The translations under genes and the position numbers were made by a program. 40,955 nt of DNA from Xanthomonas theicola (lineage in GTDB: Bacteria > Pseudomonadota > Gammaproteobacteria > Xanthomonadales > Xanthomonadaceae), in assembly GCF_014236795.1 (NCBI RefSeq), contig NZ_CP049018.1, forward strand, positions 1-40,955. Reading direction: 5' to 3'. The notes under the pieces are model-generated. The model saw only the letters and a program-made list of their open reading frames with translations, did no database searches and was not told the origin of the DNA. The stretch's first letter is position 1; every line of letters starts with the position of its first letter. Shown piece after piece: positions 27,566-36,972 of the stretch.

Positions 27566-30091
27566 ATGCGAAACCTACTCGAATACCGGAGTGAGCCGAG
27601 CCATGTTTCCGACTTGATGCCGTGGGCGGCGCTAGTCGCGCCGGGCGTCGTGCTCAACAAACAAGGCACGTTTCAGACCACCATCGCCTACCGTGGGCCG
27701 GACCTCGATTCGGCCACGCAGGAAGAACTGGTCGCGACCAGCGGATCGATCAACAACCTGCTGCGCCGCTACGGCGACGGCTGGTACTTCTACGCGGACA
27801 TGCACCGCATCGCCTCGACCGCCTACCCCGCGTCGCAGTTTCCCGACCCGATCACGTACCTGGTCGATGAAGAACGCAAGACGACGTTCGAGGCGGGACG
27901 CCACTACGAAAGCCGTTACTACTTCACGCTCGGCTGGCTGCCGCCCACCGCCGCGCAGGCGAGCGCGCGCGCATGGTTCTTCACCAAGGACGAAGGCTCG
28001 ACCAAGGCGCGGCGTGATCGCGAGACGGTGAACGAGTGGCTGGCCACCTTCCAGGTCGAGCGCGAAAGGCTCATCACGCAACTGCAAAACCTGCTGCCGG
28101 AAGTGCGCCCGCTCAGCGACGAGGACATGCTCGCGTACCTGCACAGCACGGCGAGCACGAAGCGTCACCCGATCACGATCACCGATACCCCGATCGAGCT
28201 TGACTGCTTGCTGACCGACGTCCCCCTGATCGGCGGCCGCGAACCGATGCTCGGCGACCAGTACATCGGCGCGCTGACCATCCGGCAGTTCCCGTACCGC
28301 AGCACGCCGGGAAAGCTGGACCGGCTTAACCGGCTCGGTTACGCCTACCGCTGGGTGACCCGCTGGATCGCGCTCGACAAGCTCGAGGCGGACAAGGAAA
28401 TCGGCAAGGTCCGCAAGAACTGGTTCTCCGGCCGGAAAGGCCTGGTGACGATGGTCAAAGAAATCGTCACCGGCACGCAGAGCGCACTCGAGAACACCGA
28501 CGCGCTCAACAAGGCCGACGACGCCGATCAGGCGCAGCAAGAGCTCGCCGCCGATGCCGTCAGCTATGGCTACTTCTCGCAAACGGTGCTGATCTACGAC
28601 CGCGATCCCCGCCGGCTCGAACAGAAGCTGCAACTGTTCGAGCGCGAAATCAACGGGCTCGGCTTCACCACCGTCAACGAGACGCGCGACGGCAACGCGA
28701 TGGAGGCTTGGCTCGGCGCCGTGCCTGGCAACTGTCTGCACAACATCCGGCGGCCGATGGTGCACACGCTGAACCTGGCGCACCTGATGCCCATGTCGGC
28801 GGTATGGGCCGGGCCGACACGCTGCCCCAACGACCAGTTCCCGCCGAATTCGCCAGCACACCTGTACGCCGTCACTGGCGGCGCCACGCCGTTCCGTTTC
28901 TCGACCTTCGTGGATGACGTGGGACACACGATCATCATCGGCCCCACCGGCGCCGGCAAATCCGTGTTCCTCAACGTGCTCGAGGCGCAGTTCCGCCGCT
29001 ACCCGAACGCGCAAATATACGTGTTCGACAAGGGCGGCTCGTCGCGCATCCTCACCGAAGCGGTAGGCGGCACGTTCTACGACCTCGGCGCCGTCGGCAC
29101 GGACGGCAAGACCCCGCGCTACGCCTTCCAGCCGCTGCGGCGCATCGATGACGAGCGCGAACGCGCGTGGGCGCACGGCTGGGTCATCGATATCCTCATC
29201 GCCGAGCTCGGGGCCGAGAATGTCACGCCGGAAAACAAGGACGCCATCTGGAGCGCGCTCGGCACGCTGGCTGCGGCGCCGGTCGAGCAGCGCACCATCA
29301 CGGGCCTGTCGATCCAGGTGCAGGACAAGCGACTGAAAACCGCGTTGAAGCAGTACACGAACCAGGGCGCGTTCGGCAAGCTGATCGATGCGAACTACGA
29401 CGACGTGGATCTCGGCTCGTGGCTCACGTTCGAGATGGAGGAATTGATGGAAACGAAGGGCGCCGTGCTGCCGGTGCTTTCGTACCTGTTCCACCGCCTC
29501 GACGAGCGTTTCGACGGCACCCCTTCCCTGCTGGTGCTGGACGAGGCCTGGCTGTTCCTCGACCACCCGGTTTTCTCCGAGAAAATCCGCGAGTGGCTGA
29601 AAGTGCTGCGCAAGGCCAACGTGTCCGTCGTGTTTGCCACGCAAGACCTGGCCGACGTCGCGCAGTCGCGCATCCTGCCCACCGTGCAGCAGGCGTGCAT
29701 GACCAAGATTTTCCTGCCCAACCAATCGGCTTTGAACGAAGACACCGCCGACTTCTACCGGCGGTTCTCGCTCAACAAAACGCAGCTGCAACTCATCGCG
29801 ACCGGCGTGCGACGGCAGGACTACTACCTGACCTCGCCCGCGGGCAACCGCATGTTCTCGCTGGGGCTCGGGCCGCTCGCGCTGGCCTACTGCGCCGCGA
29901 CCAACAAGGAAATGCAAAAACTGGCCAGCGGCCTGCGCGACCAGTTCCCGCAGGACACGCTCGCCTTCAACCAGGCCTATCTCGCCGCCCGCGCTGCGCT
30001 GCCACGCGACGCCGGCGGCCTCGATGTGGATTGGGCCGTCGATTACCTGCGCTCGCTGGGCCACCCAGCCGGCGCCTCAGCCACCGCGTAA
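27566..30091 (+). CDS. trbE: TrbE/VirB4 secretion ATPase
   Basis: 841 residues. The N-terminal CagE/VirB4 region includes LLRRYGDGWYFYADMHR. Walker A is GPTGAGKS (459-466). Walker B is LLVLDEAWLFLDHP (D659). A later FATQDLADV segment is typical. It is the largest and most conserved secretion ATPase and works with TrbB and TraG. A dispersed palindrome (29571-29585) overlaps the codons just after Walker B. Confidence 0.96.
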   Translation: MRNLLEYRSEPSHVSDLMPWAALVAPGVVLNKQGTFQTTIAYRGPDLDSATQEELVATSGSINNLLRRYGDGWYFYADMHRIASTAYPASQFPDPITYLVDEERKTTFEAGRHYESRYYFTLGWLPPTAAQASARAWFFTKDEGSTKARRDRETVNEWLATFQVERERLITQLQNLLPEVRPLSDEDMLAYLHSTASTKRHPITITDTPIELDCLLTDVPLIGGREPMLGDQYIGALTIRQFPYRSTPGKLDRLNRLGYAYRWVTRWIALDKLEADKEIGKVRKNWFSGRKGLVTMVKEIVTGTQSALENTDALNKADDADQAQQELAADAVSYGYFSQTVLIYDRDPRRLEQKLQLFEREINGLGFTTVNETRDGNAMEAWLGAVPGNCLHNIRRPMVHTLNLAHLMPMSAVWAGPTRCPNDQFPPNSPAHLYAVTGGATPFRFSTFVDDVGHTIIIGPTGAGKSVFLNVLEAQFRRYPNAQIYVFDKGGSSRILTEAVGGTFYDLGAVGTDGKTPRYAFQPLRRIDDERERAWAHGWVIDILIAELGAENVTPENKDAIWSALGTLAAAPVEQRTITGLSIQVQDKRLKTALKQYTNQGAFGKLIDANYDDVDLGSWLTFEMEELMETKGAVLPVLSYLFHRLDERFDGTPSLLVLDEAWLFLDHPVFSEKIREWLKVLRKANVSVVFATQDLADVAQSRILPTVQQACMTKIFLPNQSALNEDTADFYRRFSLNKTQLQLIATGVRRQDYYLTSPAGNRMFSLGLGPLALAYCAATNKEMQKLASGLRDQFPQDTLAFNQAYLAARAALPRDAGGLDVDWAVDYLRSLGHPAGASATA

Positions 30092-30101
30092 GGAGCCAGC
30101 C

Positions 30102-30893
30102 ATGCAATCCAAAATCCGCAAGATCGTCATCGCCGCGACCATTGCCTTGAGCGTGCCGGCTTTCGTCGCGCCGCTGCCCGCGGCCGCGTCGGGGTTCCCC
30201 GTGTTCGACGCGGCGAACTTCAGCCAGAACATCATGACGCAGATCAACACCCTGACGTCGCAGATGCAGCAGGTCACCCAGCTAGCGCACGAAGTGTCCT
30301 CGCTGGCCAACCAGGCGCAGCAGCTACAGAACGACGCGCGCAACCTGACGGCGCTGCCCGACAGCTTGCTCAGCAGCTACCAAAGCGCGTTCTCGCAGCT
30401 GATGCAGCACGTCTCGTCGGTGCAGGGGCTGATGCAATCGGTCACGGCCGCGCAAGGCCAGTTCGCGCAGAAGTACCCCGATTTCGTCGGCTCGCTGCCC
30501 GGCAGCGCGCAGCTAAGCCAGATCACCGGCTCGTGGCAGACCGCGAACGCGCAGAACATCCAAGACGCGCTTTCGCAAGGCGCGCAAATCCTGCAAGGGC
30601 TGCCGGGCAGCCAAGCCGACATTTCCCGCATCGCCGGCGACTCGCAGGCGGCGACCGGCGCCTTACAGGCTATGCAGGCCGGCAACCAGCTAAGCGTCGC
30701 CATCGCCGGCCAACTGCAACAGATGAACGCGCAGAACGCGGTCTACCAGCAGGCGGTACTGCAAAACATGGCGTCGGAAAACTCGGCCCTGCAAATGTCG
30801 GCCGCCGAGCGGGCGCAGAACATGGCGAATTGGGGCGCCGGCGCTGCGCAGCCTGGCGCGAAAGACCCGTCCACGGTTTCGTTCTCCTACTGA
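30102..30893 (+). CDS. trbJ: TrbJ/VirB5-like pilus-associated protein
   Basis: 263 residues from ATG 30102, giving a signal peptide that ends PLPAAASG (about 24-31). The mature part is Gln/Ser/Ala-rich and helical (QINTLTSQMQQVTQLAHEV), as in VirB5/TrbJ minor pilins. The C-terminus (AQNMANWGAGAAQPGAKDPS, then TVSFSY) is echoed in the next protein. It follows trbE by ten bases. Confidence 0.9.
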   Translation: MQSKIRKIVIAATIALSVPAFVAPLPAAASGFPVFDAANFSQNIMTQINTLTSQMQQVTQLAHEVSSLANQAQQLQNDARNLTALPDSLLSSYQSAFSQLMQHVSSVQGLMQSVTAAQGQFAQKYPDFVGSLPGSAQLSQITGSWQTANAQNIQDALSQGAQILQGLPGSQADISRIAGDSQAATGALQAMQAGNQLSVAIAGQLQQMNAQNAVYQQAVLQNMASENSALQMSAAERAQNMANWGAGAAQPGAKDPSTVSFSY

Positions 30894-30906
30894 CAGGCGG
30901 CACGGC

Positions 30907-31239
30907 ATGGCAATGACAACCTTCCCCAGCACCATCCTGCGCACCGCCGCGATCGCGGCGGTGCTGGGCCTGTGCGCATGCAGCCAAAGCGCGCCGTCGA
31001 ATCCCGGCACGCCGGCCGCCGCGCCGAACGCGGCGGCGACCGGAGCCGCGCCGCCGTGCCCCGAAGGCGCCGACTGCCCCAGCGACGCCGAGTGGAAGAA
31101 GTTGCAGGCGGCGCGCGCCAAGAACATGGGCGGCTGGGGTGCCCGCACGAACGAGGCTGCTGCGCCGGACCCGGGCAGCGTCCAGTTCTCTTACGGCGCC
31201 GACAAGAACCAGCCGGCCAAGGCCGCCACCTCGCGCTAG
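30907..31239 (+). CDS. trbK: TrbK-like lipoprotein, possible entry exclusion
   Basis: 110 residues. The signal peptide (RTAAIAAVLGLCAC) ends in a lipobox-like LCAC with Cys at about 26. The mature part is Ala/Pro-rich with a CPEGADCPSD motif. The C-terminus AKNMGGWGARTNEAAAPDPG, then SVQFSY, copies the end of TrbJ. Position (between trbJ and trbL), size and lipoprotein signal fit TrbK, which prevents entry of a second related plasmid. Sequence identity across TrbK proteins is low, so the function is inferred from context. Confidence 0.7.
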   Translation: MAMTTFPSTILRTAAIAAVLGLCACSQSAPSNPGTPAAAPNAAATGAAPPCPEGADCPSDAEWKKLQAARAKNMGGWGARTNEAAAPDPGSVQFSYGADKNQPAKAATSR

Positions 31240-31250
31240 GACACTGAGCG

Positions 31251-32852
31251 ATGCCCCACGACACCGGGATACTGACCTACCTGCTGAACTCGTTCCTGCA
31301 CGTGTTCAGCCTCGGCTTCGGCAATCTCAAGAACGCCGCCAACAGCCTGCTCTACCTGGTCGGCGGCATCGACCTGGTGCTCGCCGCGCTCTTTTGGGCG
31401 CTACGGGGCGACAACGTGCCGGTCGCCTTCGTGCGAAAAATCCTGCACATCGGCTTCTTCCTGTTCCTGGTCGCCTCGTGGCCGACGCTCACGGCGACCG
31501 TGCTCAACGGTTTCGTGTGGGCTGGCAAGACCGCCGGCGGCGGCACCACCGTCAGCCTGCAAGACCCGTCCTCAGTCATCAGCGCCGGCTTCGACGCCGT
31601 GCAGCCGATATCAAACAAGGTGTCGGAACTGGTCGCGCCGCACTGGTGGTCCGCCCTGGCCAACATGGATCAGCTGATTTGGTACGGGCTATCCATGATT
31701 ATCACGCTGGTCGCGTTTTGCGTGATCGGCGTGCAGTGCTTCATCGCCTATCTCGAGTTCTACATCGTCGCGGTGCTGATGCTCATCATGGTGCCGTTCG
31801 GCATCTTCCGGCACACCGCGTTCCTTTCGGAAAAGGCGATCGGCGCGATCATCTCGCACGGCGTCAAGCTGATGGTGCTCGCCTTCATCATCGCCGCGGC
31901 CGCGCCCATCTTTGCCGCGATCACGCCGCCCAACGACCCGACGATCACCGTGGCCATCTGCACCGCGCTGGGTTCCGTGGCGATCATGCTGCTGGCGTGG
32001 CATGCGCCCTCGCTGGCATCCGGCATGCTCAGCGGCGGCCCGTCGCTGACCGCCGGCACCGCCGCCGGCGCCGCGATCGGCGTAGCCGCCGGCGCGGCCG
32101 CGCTGGGCGCGGGCGCCATCGGCGCCGGCGCCATGGCCGGCAAAGCCGCGTCCGGCACAGCCAGCGCGACCATCAAGGCCGCCGGCGCCCTCAGCGAAGG
32201 CGCGCGCATGGGCGCGGCCAGCATGGCCGCCGGCGGCGGCGCCGGCTACTCGGAAATGGCCGCCGGGGCGGCCGGCGGCATGATGCAAGTCGCCGGCAAC
32301 GCCGCGGTCCAACCCATCAGGAGCGGCGTCGCCAAGGCTGGCGACGCCATGCGGCAGAAATTCAACGATGGCCGACTGACCGGCTACAAGTACATGGGGG
32401 GTGCGGCCAACGACGCAGCCAGTGGCGGCAGATCAGCAGCTGGCGCACCAGCGGCTGCCGCTGGTGCGCCAAGCGCGGCCACCCCTGCCCCGGCACCTAC
32501 CCCTTCCCCTGCGGCTTCGCAAGCCGCGGCGGCCGGCGCACAAGGCGCCGACGGCGCAACCAGCGTCGGCGCCGAAACAGTGGCCGCTGCTGAGGCTGCG
32601 GCCACGCCCGCGCCTCCGCCGACCGCCGAGGCGCCCACGGCGGATTCCGCCACTACCGCCGCCGCGGCCCAAGCGCCGGCTCCGGCTCCCGCCGGCGCTC
32701 CCGTTTCGGCGCCGGCCAGCACAGCGGCTCCCAAGCGCAGCGCGATCGACCCGGTACAGGCAGGCCGGCAAGCCGTCGAAAAACTCTCGAGCGGGAGCGG
32801 CGGCGGCGCCGGCGTCCAGCCGTCATTGCCGAAAGACGAACCCATCGACTAA
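31251..32852 (+). CDS. trbL: TrbL/VirB6 polytopic membrane protein
   Basis: 533 residues. Residues 1-260 hold at least five hydrophobic segments (VFSLGFGNL, LLYLVGGIDLVLAALFWAL, ILHIGFFLFLVASW, WYGLSMIITLVAFCVIG, ILMIMVPFGIF-type stretches). Residues 270-360 are Gly/Ala-rich, and 385-520 are an Ala/Pro/Thr low-complexity tail. TrbL forms part of the inner-membrane channel. The long disordered tail is typical of the family. Confidence 0.92.
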   Translation: MPHDTGILTYLLNSFLHVFSLGFGNLKNAANSLLYLVGGIDLVLAALFWALRGDNVPVAFVRKILHIGFFLFLVASWPTLTATVLNGFVWAGKTAGGGTTVSLQDPSSVISAGFDAVQPISNKVSELVAPHWWSALANMDQLIWYGLSMIITLVAFCVIGVQCFIAYLEFYIVAVLMLIMVPFGIFRHTAFLSEKAIGAIISHGVKLMVLAFIIAAAAPIFAAITPPNDPTITVAICTALGSVAIMLLAWHAPSLASGMLSGGPSLTAGTAAGAAIGVAAGAAALGAGAIGAGAMAGKAASGTASATIKAAGALSEGARMGAASMAAGGGAGYSEMAAGAAGGMMQVAGNAAVQPIRSGVAKAGDAMRQKFNDGRLTGYKYMGGAANDAASGGRSAAGAPAAAAGAPSAATPAPAPTPSPAASQAAAAGAQGADGATSVGAETVAAAEAAATPAPPPTAEAPTADSATTAAAAQAPAPAPAGAPVSAPASTAAPKRSAIDPVQAGRQAVEKLSSGSGGGAGVQPSLPKDEPID

Positions 32853-32870
32853 CCACGGAGCACGCTACCC

Positions 32871-33590
32871 ATGTCAGCAGCGAAGGAATTGACCAATAAA
32901 GCCCCCGGTCGGCGGCCGCCGACCGGACCGGCAACGCCGCTCCATGCCGCGGCGAAGGCCGGCTGGGACGATCGGCTCGGCCACACCGTCGCGCAAACGC
33001 GCAACTGGCGGCTCGGCTTCTTCGGCATCCTTGTCCTCGCGATCATCCTCGCGATCGGGCTCGGCTACTCGGCGTCCCGCCCGAAGCCGGCACCCATTGT
33101 CGTCACCACCGACAAACTCAGCGGCAACTGGAACGTGGTCGGCCAGGCCGGCGTGAGCAACTACGCGCCCACGCCGCAAAACATGCGCTATTTCCTCAGC
33201 AACTGGATCGGCCTGGTGCGCGGCGTGCCGCTCGACCCGATCGTGGTCAAGCAGAACTGGAACACCGCGTACTTCTTCATGGAGCCGACGTCCGCGAACA
33301 AGCTCAATGCGTGGGCGCGCGGGCCGGATTCCCCGATGGCTCAGCTGGGCAGCGAGACCGTGACCGTCCAAGTACAGAACGTGCTCCCTATCTCGACCAA
33401 CAGCTACGAAGCGCGCTGGACGGAAACCACGTACACGCAAAACGGCGCGCTCAAAGGCACCGACGCCTGGTCGGCGACCTTCACCGTGGACGTCGTGCCG
33501 CCCACGGACGACAAGCTGTGGAACACGAACCCGCTCGGCCTGTACATCCGCGACTTCGCCTGGCACCGCGACATCACCGGCTCCCACTAA
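32871..33590 (+). CDS. trbF: TrbF/VirB8 inner-membrane assembly protein
   Basis: 239 residues. A cytoplasmic start (GWDDRLGHTVAQTRNWRLG) is followed by one membrane helix (FFGILVLAIILAIGLGY, about 49-65) and a periplasmic NTF2-like domain ending PLGLYIRDFAWHRDI. It nucleates the channel with TrbG and TrbI. It starts 18 bases after trbL. Confidence 0.94.
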   Translation: MSAAKELTNKAPGRRPPTGPATPLHAAAKAGWDDRLGHTVAQTRNWRLGFFGILVLAIILAIGLGYSASRPKPAPIVVTTDKLSGNWNVVGQAGVSNYAPTPQNMRYFLSNWIGLVRGVPLDPIVVKQNWNTAYFFMEPTSANKLNAWARGPDSPMAQLGSETVTVQVQNVLPISTNSYEARWTETTYTQNGALKGTDAWSATFTVDVVPPTDDKLWNTNPLGLYIRDFAWHRDITGSH

Positions 33591-33623
33591 ATTTTTGGCC
33601 ACCGCTATGCAAGGACTTTGCAC

Positions 33624-34778
33624 ATGAAACGCATCACCGTCTCAATCCTCATTGCCCTGTCCGCGGGTTCGGCCTTCGCGCAGAACACCGCCCAGGTGCC
33701 CGCCATCACCGCCACGCTCGCGCAAGCGACGCCGTTCGCCGCCGCGCTGCCACAGCAGCCCGCCGGCGCTCCCCCAGCCGCGCCCGCCTACACGCAGCCG
33801 GCCGGCGTGCCGCAGTTGCCAGTAACACCCGGCAACTCGCCGGTACGGCCGGACGCCAGCGGCGCCGGCGTCGTGCCGCCGGCGCCCTACACGCCAGGCG
33901 GTCCGCCGCTGGCACCCGCTACGCCGGTGGTCTTGCAGCCGACGCCGGCGCCGAAAAAGACCAACTACGCCGTCGATCGCGCCAAGGCGCGATTCGACGT
34001 CGAGCAGCGCGCGCAGATCGCCGAGTACATCGGCACAGCCGAGCAGAAGCCGACCGTCGCCCACCACGCCGGCAGCGCCACGGTGTATTCGTTCCGCGAT
34101 GGCGGCATCTACGTCGTCTATGCCGGCATCGAGCGCATCACCGACATTGCGCTGCAACCCGGCGAGGAAGTCGTCGGCACGGGCGGCCCGGTCGCCGGCG
34201 ATACCGCACGCTGGATCATCGCCACGATCACCAGCGGCGCCGGCGCGACCAAGCAAACGCACATCATCGTCAAGCCCACCGACTCGGGCATCGTCACGAA
34301 CCTGATGATTCCGACGAACAAGCACGTCTACATGGTGGATCTGCGATCCGTGGACGACTGGTACATGCCGTCGGTGCGCTGGACCTACCCCGCCGAGGAA
34401 CTGGCCAAGCTGACCGCCGAGAACCAAGCAGCAGCGGCCAAGCAGGCGGTCGAAGTGCCCACGGCGGCGGTGTCGCCGGAGCAGCTGGACTTCAACTACA
34501 GGATCAAGGGCCGCTACGACTGGGCGCCGCTGCAAGTGTTCTCCGACGGCGTGAAAACCTATCTGCGCATGCCGGCGAACTTGAACGCCACCGACGCGCC
34601 GGTGCTTTTCATCAACGAGGACGGCAAGCTGATGCAGGTCAACTTCCGCGTCAAAGGCCTGGCCAACGGCACCACCGGCCCGACCTACGAGGTCGATCGC
34701 TTGTTCGACCGTGGCGAACTGCGAGTCGGCGCCAAACACGTGGTGACGATCATCCGTCATCCGCGCTGGTATCAGTGA
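33624..34778 (+). CDS. trbG: TrbG/VirB9 outer-membrane complex protein
   Basis: 384 residues from ATG 33624. The signal peptide ends SAFAQ (about 19-20). A Pro-rich linker (35-110) precedes the N-terminal domain (DRAKARFDVEQR; VYSFRDGGIYVVYAGIERITDI) and the C-terminal domain (YRIKGRYDWAPLQVFSDGVKTYLRMP). It forms the periplasmic/outer-membrane ring with TrbI. Confidence 0.95.
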   Translation: MKRITVSILIALSAGSAFAQNTAQVPAITATLAQATPFAAALPQQPAGAPPAAPAYTQPAGVPQLPVTPGNSPVRPDASGAGVVPPAPYTPGGPPLAPATPVVLQPTPAPKKTNYAVDRAKARFDVEQRAQIAEYIGTAEQKPTVAHHAGSATVYSFRDGGIYVVYAGIERITDIALQPGEEVVGTGGPVAGDTARWIIATITSGAGATKQTHIIVKPTDSGIVTNLMIPTNKHVYMVDLRSVDDWYMPSVRWTYPAEELAKLTAENQAAAAKQAVEVPTAAVSPEQLDFNYRIKGRYDWAPLQVFSDGVKTYLRMPANLNATDAPVLFINEDGKLMQVNFRVKGLANGTTGPTYEVDRLFDRGELRVGAKHVVTIIRHPRWYQ

Positions 34779-34789
34779 GGGATCGCCCC

Positions 34790-36166
34790 ATGACGACTAT
34801 CAACCCGGGCCACGAGCACGACCCCGACGACGTGCGGCCACACGCGCCGCCGTCGGACGACTTCACCACCTCAACCGAACCCGACGACGAGGACGGCGCG
34901 CGCGCCGGCTACCAGCCGCCCGGCGCCGGCGGAGAGCGCATCGCGCTCAACACGCCAGGGCGCATCGTCAAGACGCTCGACCGCAAGAAGGTCGCCGCCG
35001 TGGGGATCGCAGTCGCTGCGCTCATCGGCTTTGCCATGTTGCAGGCCTTCGGGCCAAAGAAAGCCAAGCAGCCCGGCGAGGACGACCAGGCAGTGACCAC
35101 CAACGCGCCACAGGCCGAAGGCCTCAACGCGCTGCCGAGCAACTACGGCGACTACGCAAAGGCCGAGGCAGAGAAGCGCCGCAACGTGCCGCAGCTGGGC
35201 GCCCCGATGCCTGGCGACCTCGGCGCGACCGAGCTCGCCCACCAACGGGGCTATGGCGTCTACACCGGCACGCCGGCACGTGGACTGACCGAGCTCGAGC
35301 GCCTGCAACAGCAGCAGGAACTCGACCGTCTGAAACGGGCACAGAGCGCGCGCGAAGCCCGGCCGTCATTCGACCAGCAGAGCGGCGGCACGCTCGGCCA
35401 GGTGCTGCCTACCGCCGCGGCCGCCGGCGCGCCTGGCTTGCCACCGTACCCGCAGTTCCCCGGCGCCGCGCCCCCGGACAAGTCCGGCCGAGACACCGAC
35501 AACCGGCAGGACGACAAGCTCGACTTCACCAAGAGCGCGGCGGCCGCCGACGCCAATCCATATCTGACCACACACCTGATCCAGCCTAGCAACCTCAACG
35601 TCGTCCAGGCGGGCACGCTGATCCCCGCCTTGTTCCTCACCGGCGTCAATTCGGACCTGCCCGGCCTGCTGACCGCGCAAGTCTCGCAGGACGTCTACGA
35701 CTCGCCCACCGGGCACAACGTCCTGGTGCCGCAAGGCTCGAAGCTGATCGGGCAGTACGACAGCCGGGTCACTTATGGCCAGGACCGCGTGCTGCTGGTC
35801 TGGACGCGCATCATCTTCCCCAACGGCTCGAGCATATCGCTGGAAGGTATGCCCGGCGTGGACATGTCCGGCTTCGCCGGCGTCCAGGACAAGGTGTACA
35901 ACCATTGGGGCAAGATCATCGGCGCGGTGCTGCTTAGCTCCACGCTGGCCGTCGCCGTCTCCACCAGCCAAGGCAACCAGTACAACGCCTTCAACCAGTC
36001 GTCCGGCCAGCTGGCTGCCCAGGGCGCCGGCCAGAGCATCAACCAGGCCGGCGAAAAGATCGTGCAGCGCGAGCTCAACGTGCAGCCCACCTTGGTCATC
36101 CGTCCCGGCCAGCGGGTGGCCGTGATGGTGCACAAGGACATTGAGCTCCCGCCCTATGGCGGATAG
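34790..36166 (+). CDS. trbI: TrbI/VirB10 channel protein
   Basis: 458 residues from ATG 34790. An acidic cytoplasmic start, one membrane helix (VAAVGIAVAALIGFAMLQAF, about 69-88), a Pro/Gln-rich periplasmic stretch and the TrbI core follow: VVQAGTLIPALFLTGVNSDLPG, QDVYDSPTG, VPQGSKLIGQYDSRV and PTLVIRPGQRVAVMVHKDI. It spans from inner to outer membrane. It is the last core trb gene of the row. Confidence 0.95.
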   Translation: MTTINPGHEHDPDDVRPHAPPSDDFTTSTEPDDEDGARAGYQPPGAGGERIALNTPGRIVKTLDRKKVAAVGIAVAALIGFAMLQAFGPKKAKQPGEDDQAVTTNAPQAEGLNALPSNYGDYAKAEAEKRRNVPQLGAPMPGDLGATELAHQRGYGVYTGTPARGLTELERLQQQQELDRLKRAQSAREARPSFDQQSGGTLGQVLPTAAAAGAPGLPPYPQFPGAAPPDKSGRDTDNRQDDKLDFTKSAAAADANPYLTTHLIQPSNLNVVQAGTLIPALFLTGVNSDLPGLLTAQVSQDVYDSPTGHNVLVPQGSKLIGQYDSRVTYGQDRVLLVWTRIIFPNGSSISLEGMPGVDMSGFAGVQDKVYNHWGKIIGAVLLSSTLAVAVSTSQGNQYNAFNQSSGQLAAQGAGQSINQAGEKIVQRELNVQPTLVIRPGQRVAVMVHKDIELPPYGG

Positions 36167-36206
36167 ACGATGCCGCTCCCGATCCGTACCCTTTCCGGCA
36201 TCCTCA

Positions 36207-36539
36207 ATGAAGCGTCAGGGTATGCCAACAAATTACGCGGAACGCGGCATGCGTCAATTCATGGTGAGCGTATCTCCGGCGGAATACGCTCTCCTAACCA
36301 CCGACGCCCAGCGCACCGGCGTTTCCCGCCGGGAACTGCTCGAAGGCGCCATCACGGACTACCTCAAGAACCCCGGGCCGCTGCTGCCGCTGTACGCGGA
36401 AGCGGACCGGATGCGGCTCCGCTTCTGGGTTAGCGGTCGAACCCATTCGCGCGTCGCAAGCCATGCCATCCGCAAGCACGTAACCATGTCCGTTGTCCTT
36501 TACAGCGCACTCCGCCAGTACCTCACCAACGAGCCGTAA
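36207..36539 (+). CDS. RHH-type regulatory protein downstream of trbI
   Basis: 110 residues from ATG 36207; earlier starts would overlap trbI. VSVSPAEYALLTTDAQRTGVSRRELLEGAITDYL (about 18-51) has an RHH-like pattern. The second half (RMRLRFWVSGRTHSRVASHAIRKHVTMSVVLYSALRQYL) looks like a second, similar beta-helix unit, so it may be a two-domain protein. No family recognised; a regulator of the transfer genes is a reasonable guess. Confidence 0.5.
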   Translation: MKRQGMPTNYAERGMRQFMVSVSPAEYALLTTDAQRTGVSRRELLEGAITDYLKNPGPLLPLYAEADRMRLRFWVSGRTHSRVASHAIRKHVTMSVVLYSALRQYLTNEP

Positions 36540-36550
36540 GGAATCCCAAC

Positions 36551-36802
36551 ATGCCCCGCAGCACCGCCCTTCCCCACATCCCCGTCAAGGCCAAACCCGT
36601 ACAGCGAAGGATCACGATCGACCCCGAACTCGACGCCAACATCAGCCGTTTCTGCGAGTTTTACGAAGCTGAAAGAGGCGTCCGCCCGGACGAACCCGCG
36701 GTCATCGTCGCGCTGCTACGCGACGCACTCGAGCGCAACCGGGCGTTCGCGAAGTTTCTCCGAGAAAAAACCAAGGGCAAGACCGCCGGGAAAGCGCCGT
36801 GA
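36551..36802 (+). CDS. DUF2274-like protein
   Basis: 83 residues. RRITIDPELDANISRFCEFYEAERGVRPDEPAVIVALLRDALERNRAFAKFL fits the DUF2274 pattern (I-T-x-x-P-x-L-x-x-x-x-x-x-Y, then a final helix ending R-x-FAK). DUF2274 genes typically follow trbI in Tn4371/Ti-type modules. Function unknown. The 3' end carries a dispersed palindrome (36754-36768) and overlaps the next GTG start. Confidence 0.65.
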   Translation: MPRSTALPHIPVKAKPVQRRITIDPELDANISRFCEFYEAERGVRPDEPAVIVALLRDALERNRAFAKFLREKTKGKTAGKAP

Positions 36803-36969
36803 ACCAACTCAGGGCATGGCTCCGCGGGCGCACCCGGATGCAGATCGCGACCATCGTCTGCATCGGCGTCGGCATCGGCGCCGTGCTGGGCATCGCCGGC
36901 CATCCGCTGATCGGCCTTTTATTTTTCGGCGGGAGTGCAATGACATTCAACATCGCCACCAAGGAGTGA
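36799..36969 (+). CDS. Small membrane protein between DUF2274 and topoisomerase genes
   Basis: 56 residues from GTG 36799, overlapping the preceding stop. One to two hydrophobic segments (IATIVCIGVGIGAVLGIAG and LIGLLFFGGSAMTF) follow a basic start (LRGRTR). It ends three bases before the topoisomerase ATG. Overlap on the left and tight spacing on the right support it; no family is known to me. Confidence 0.5.
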   Translation: MNQLRAWLRGRTRMQIATIVCIGVGIGAVLGIAGHPLIGLLFFGGSAMTFNIATKE

Positions 36970-36972
36970 CGC

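Noticed and set aside
27632..30064. 810-codon minus-strand frame opposite trbE
   Set aside because: Shadow of a GC-rich coding gene; His/Val/Arg-rich with no domain, whereas trbE has full ATPase motifs.
33311..34789. Upstream extension of the trbI frame over trbG
   Set aside because: The extension is Arg-rich shadow of trbG. A normal TrbI starts at 34790.
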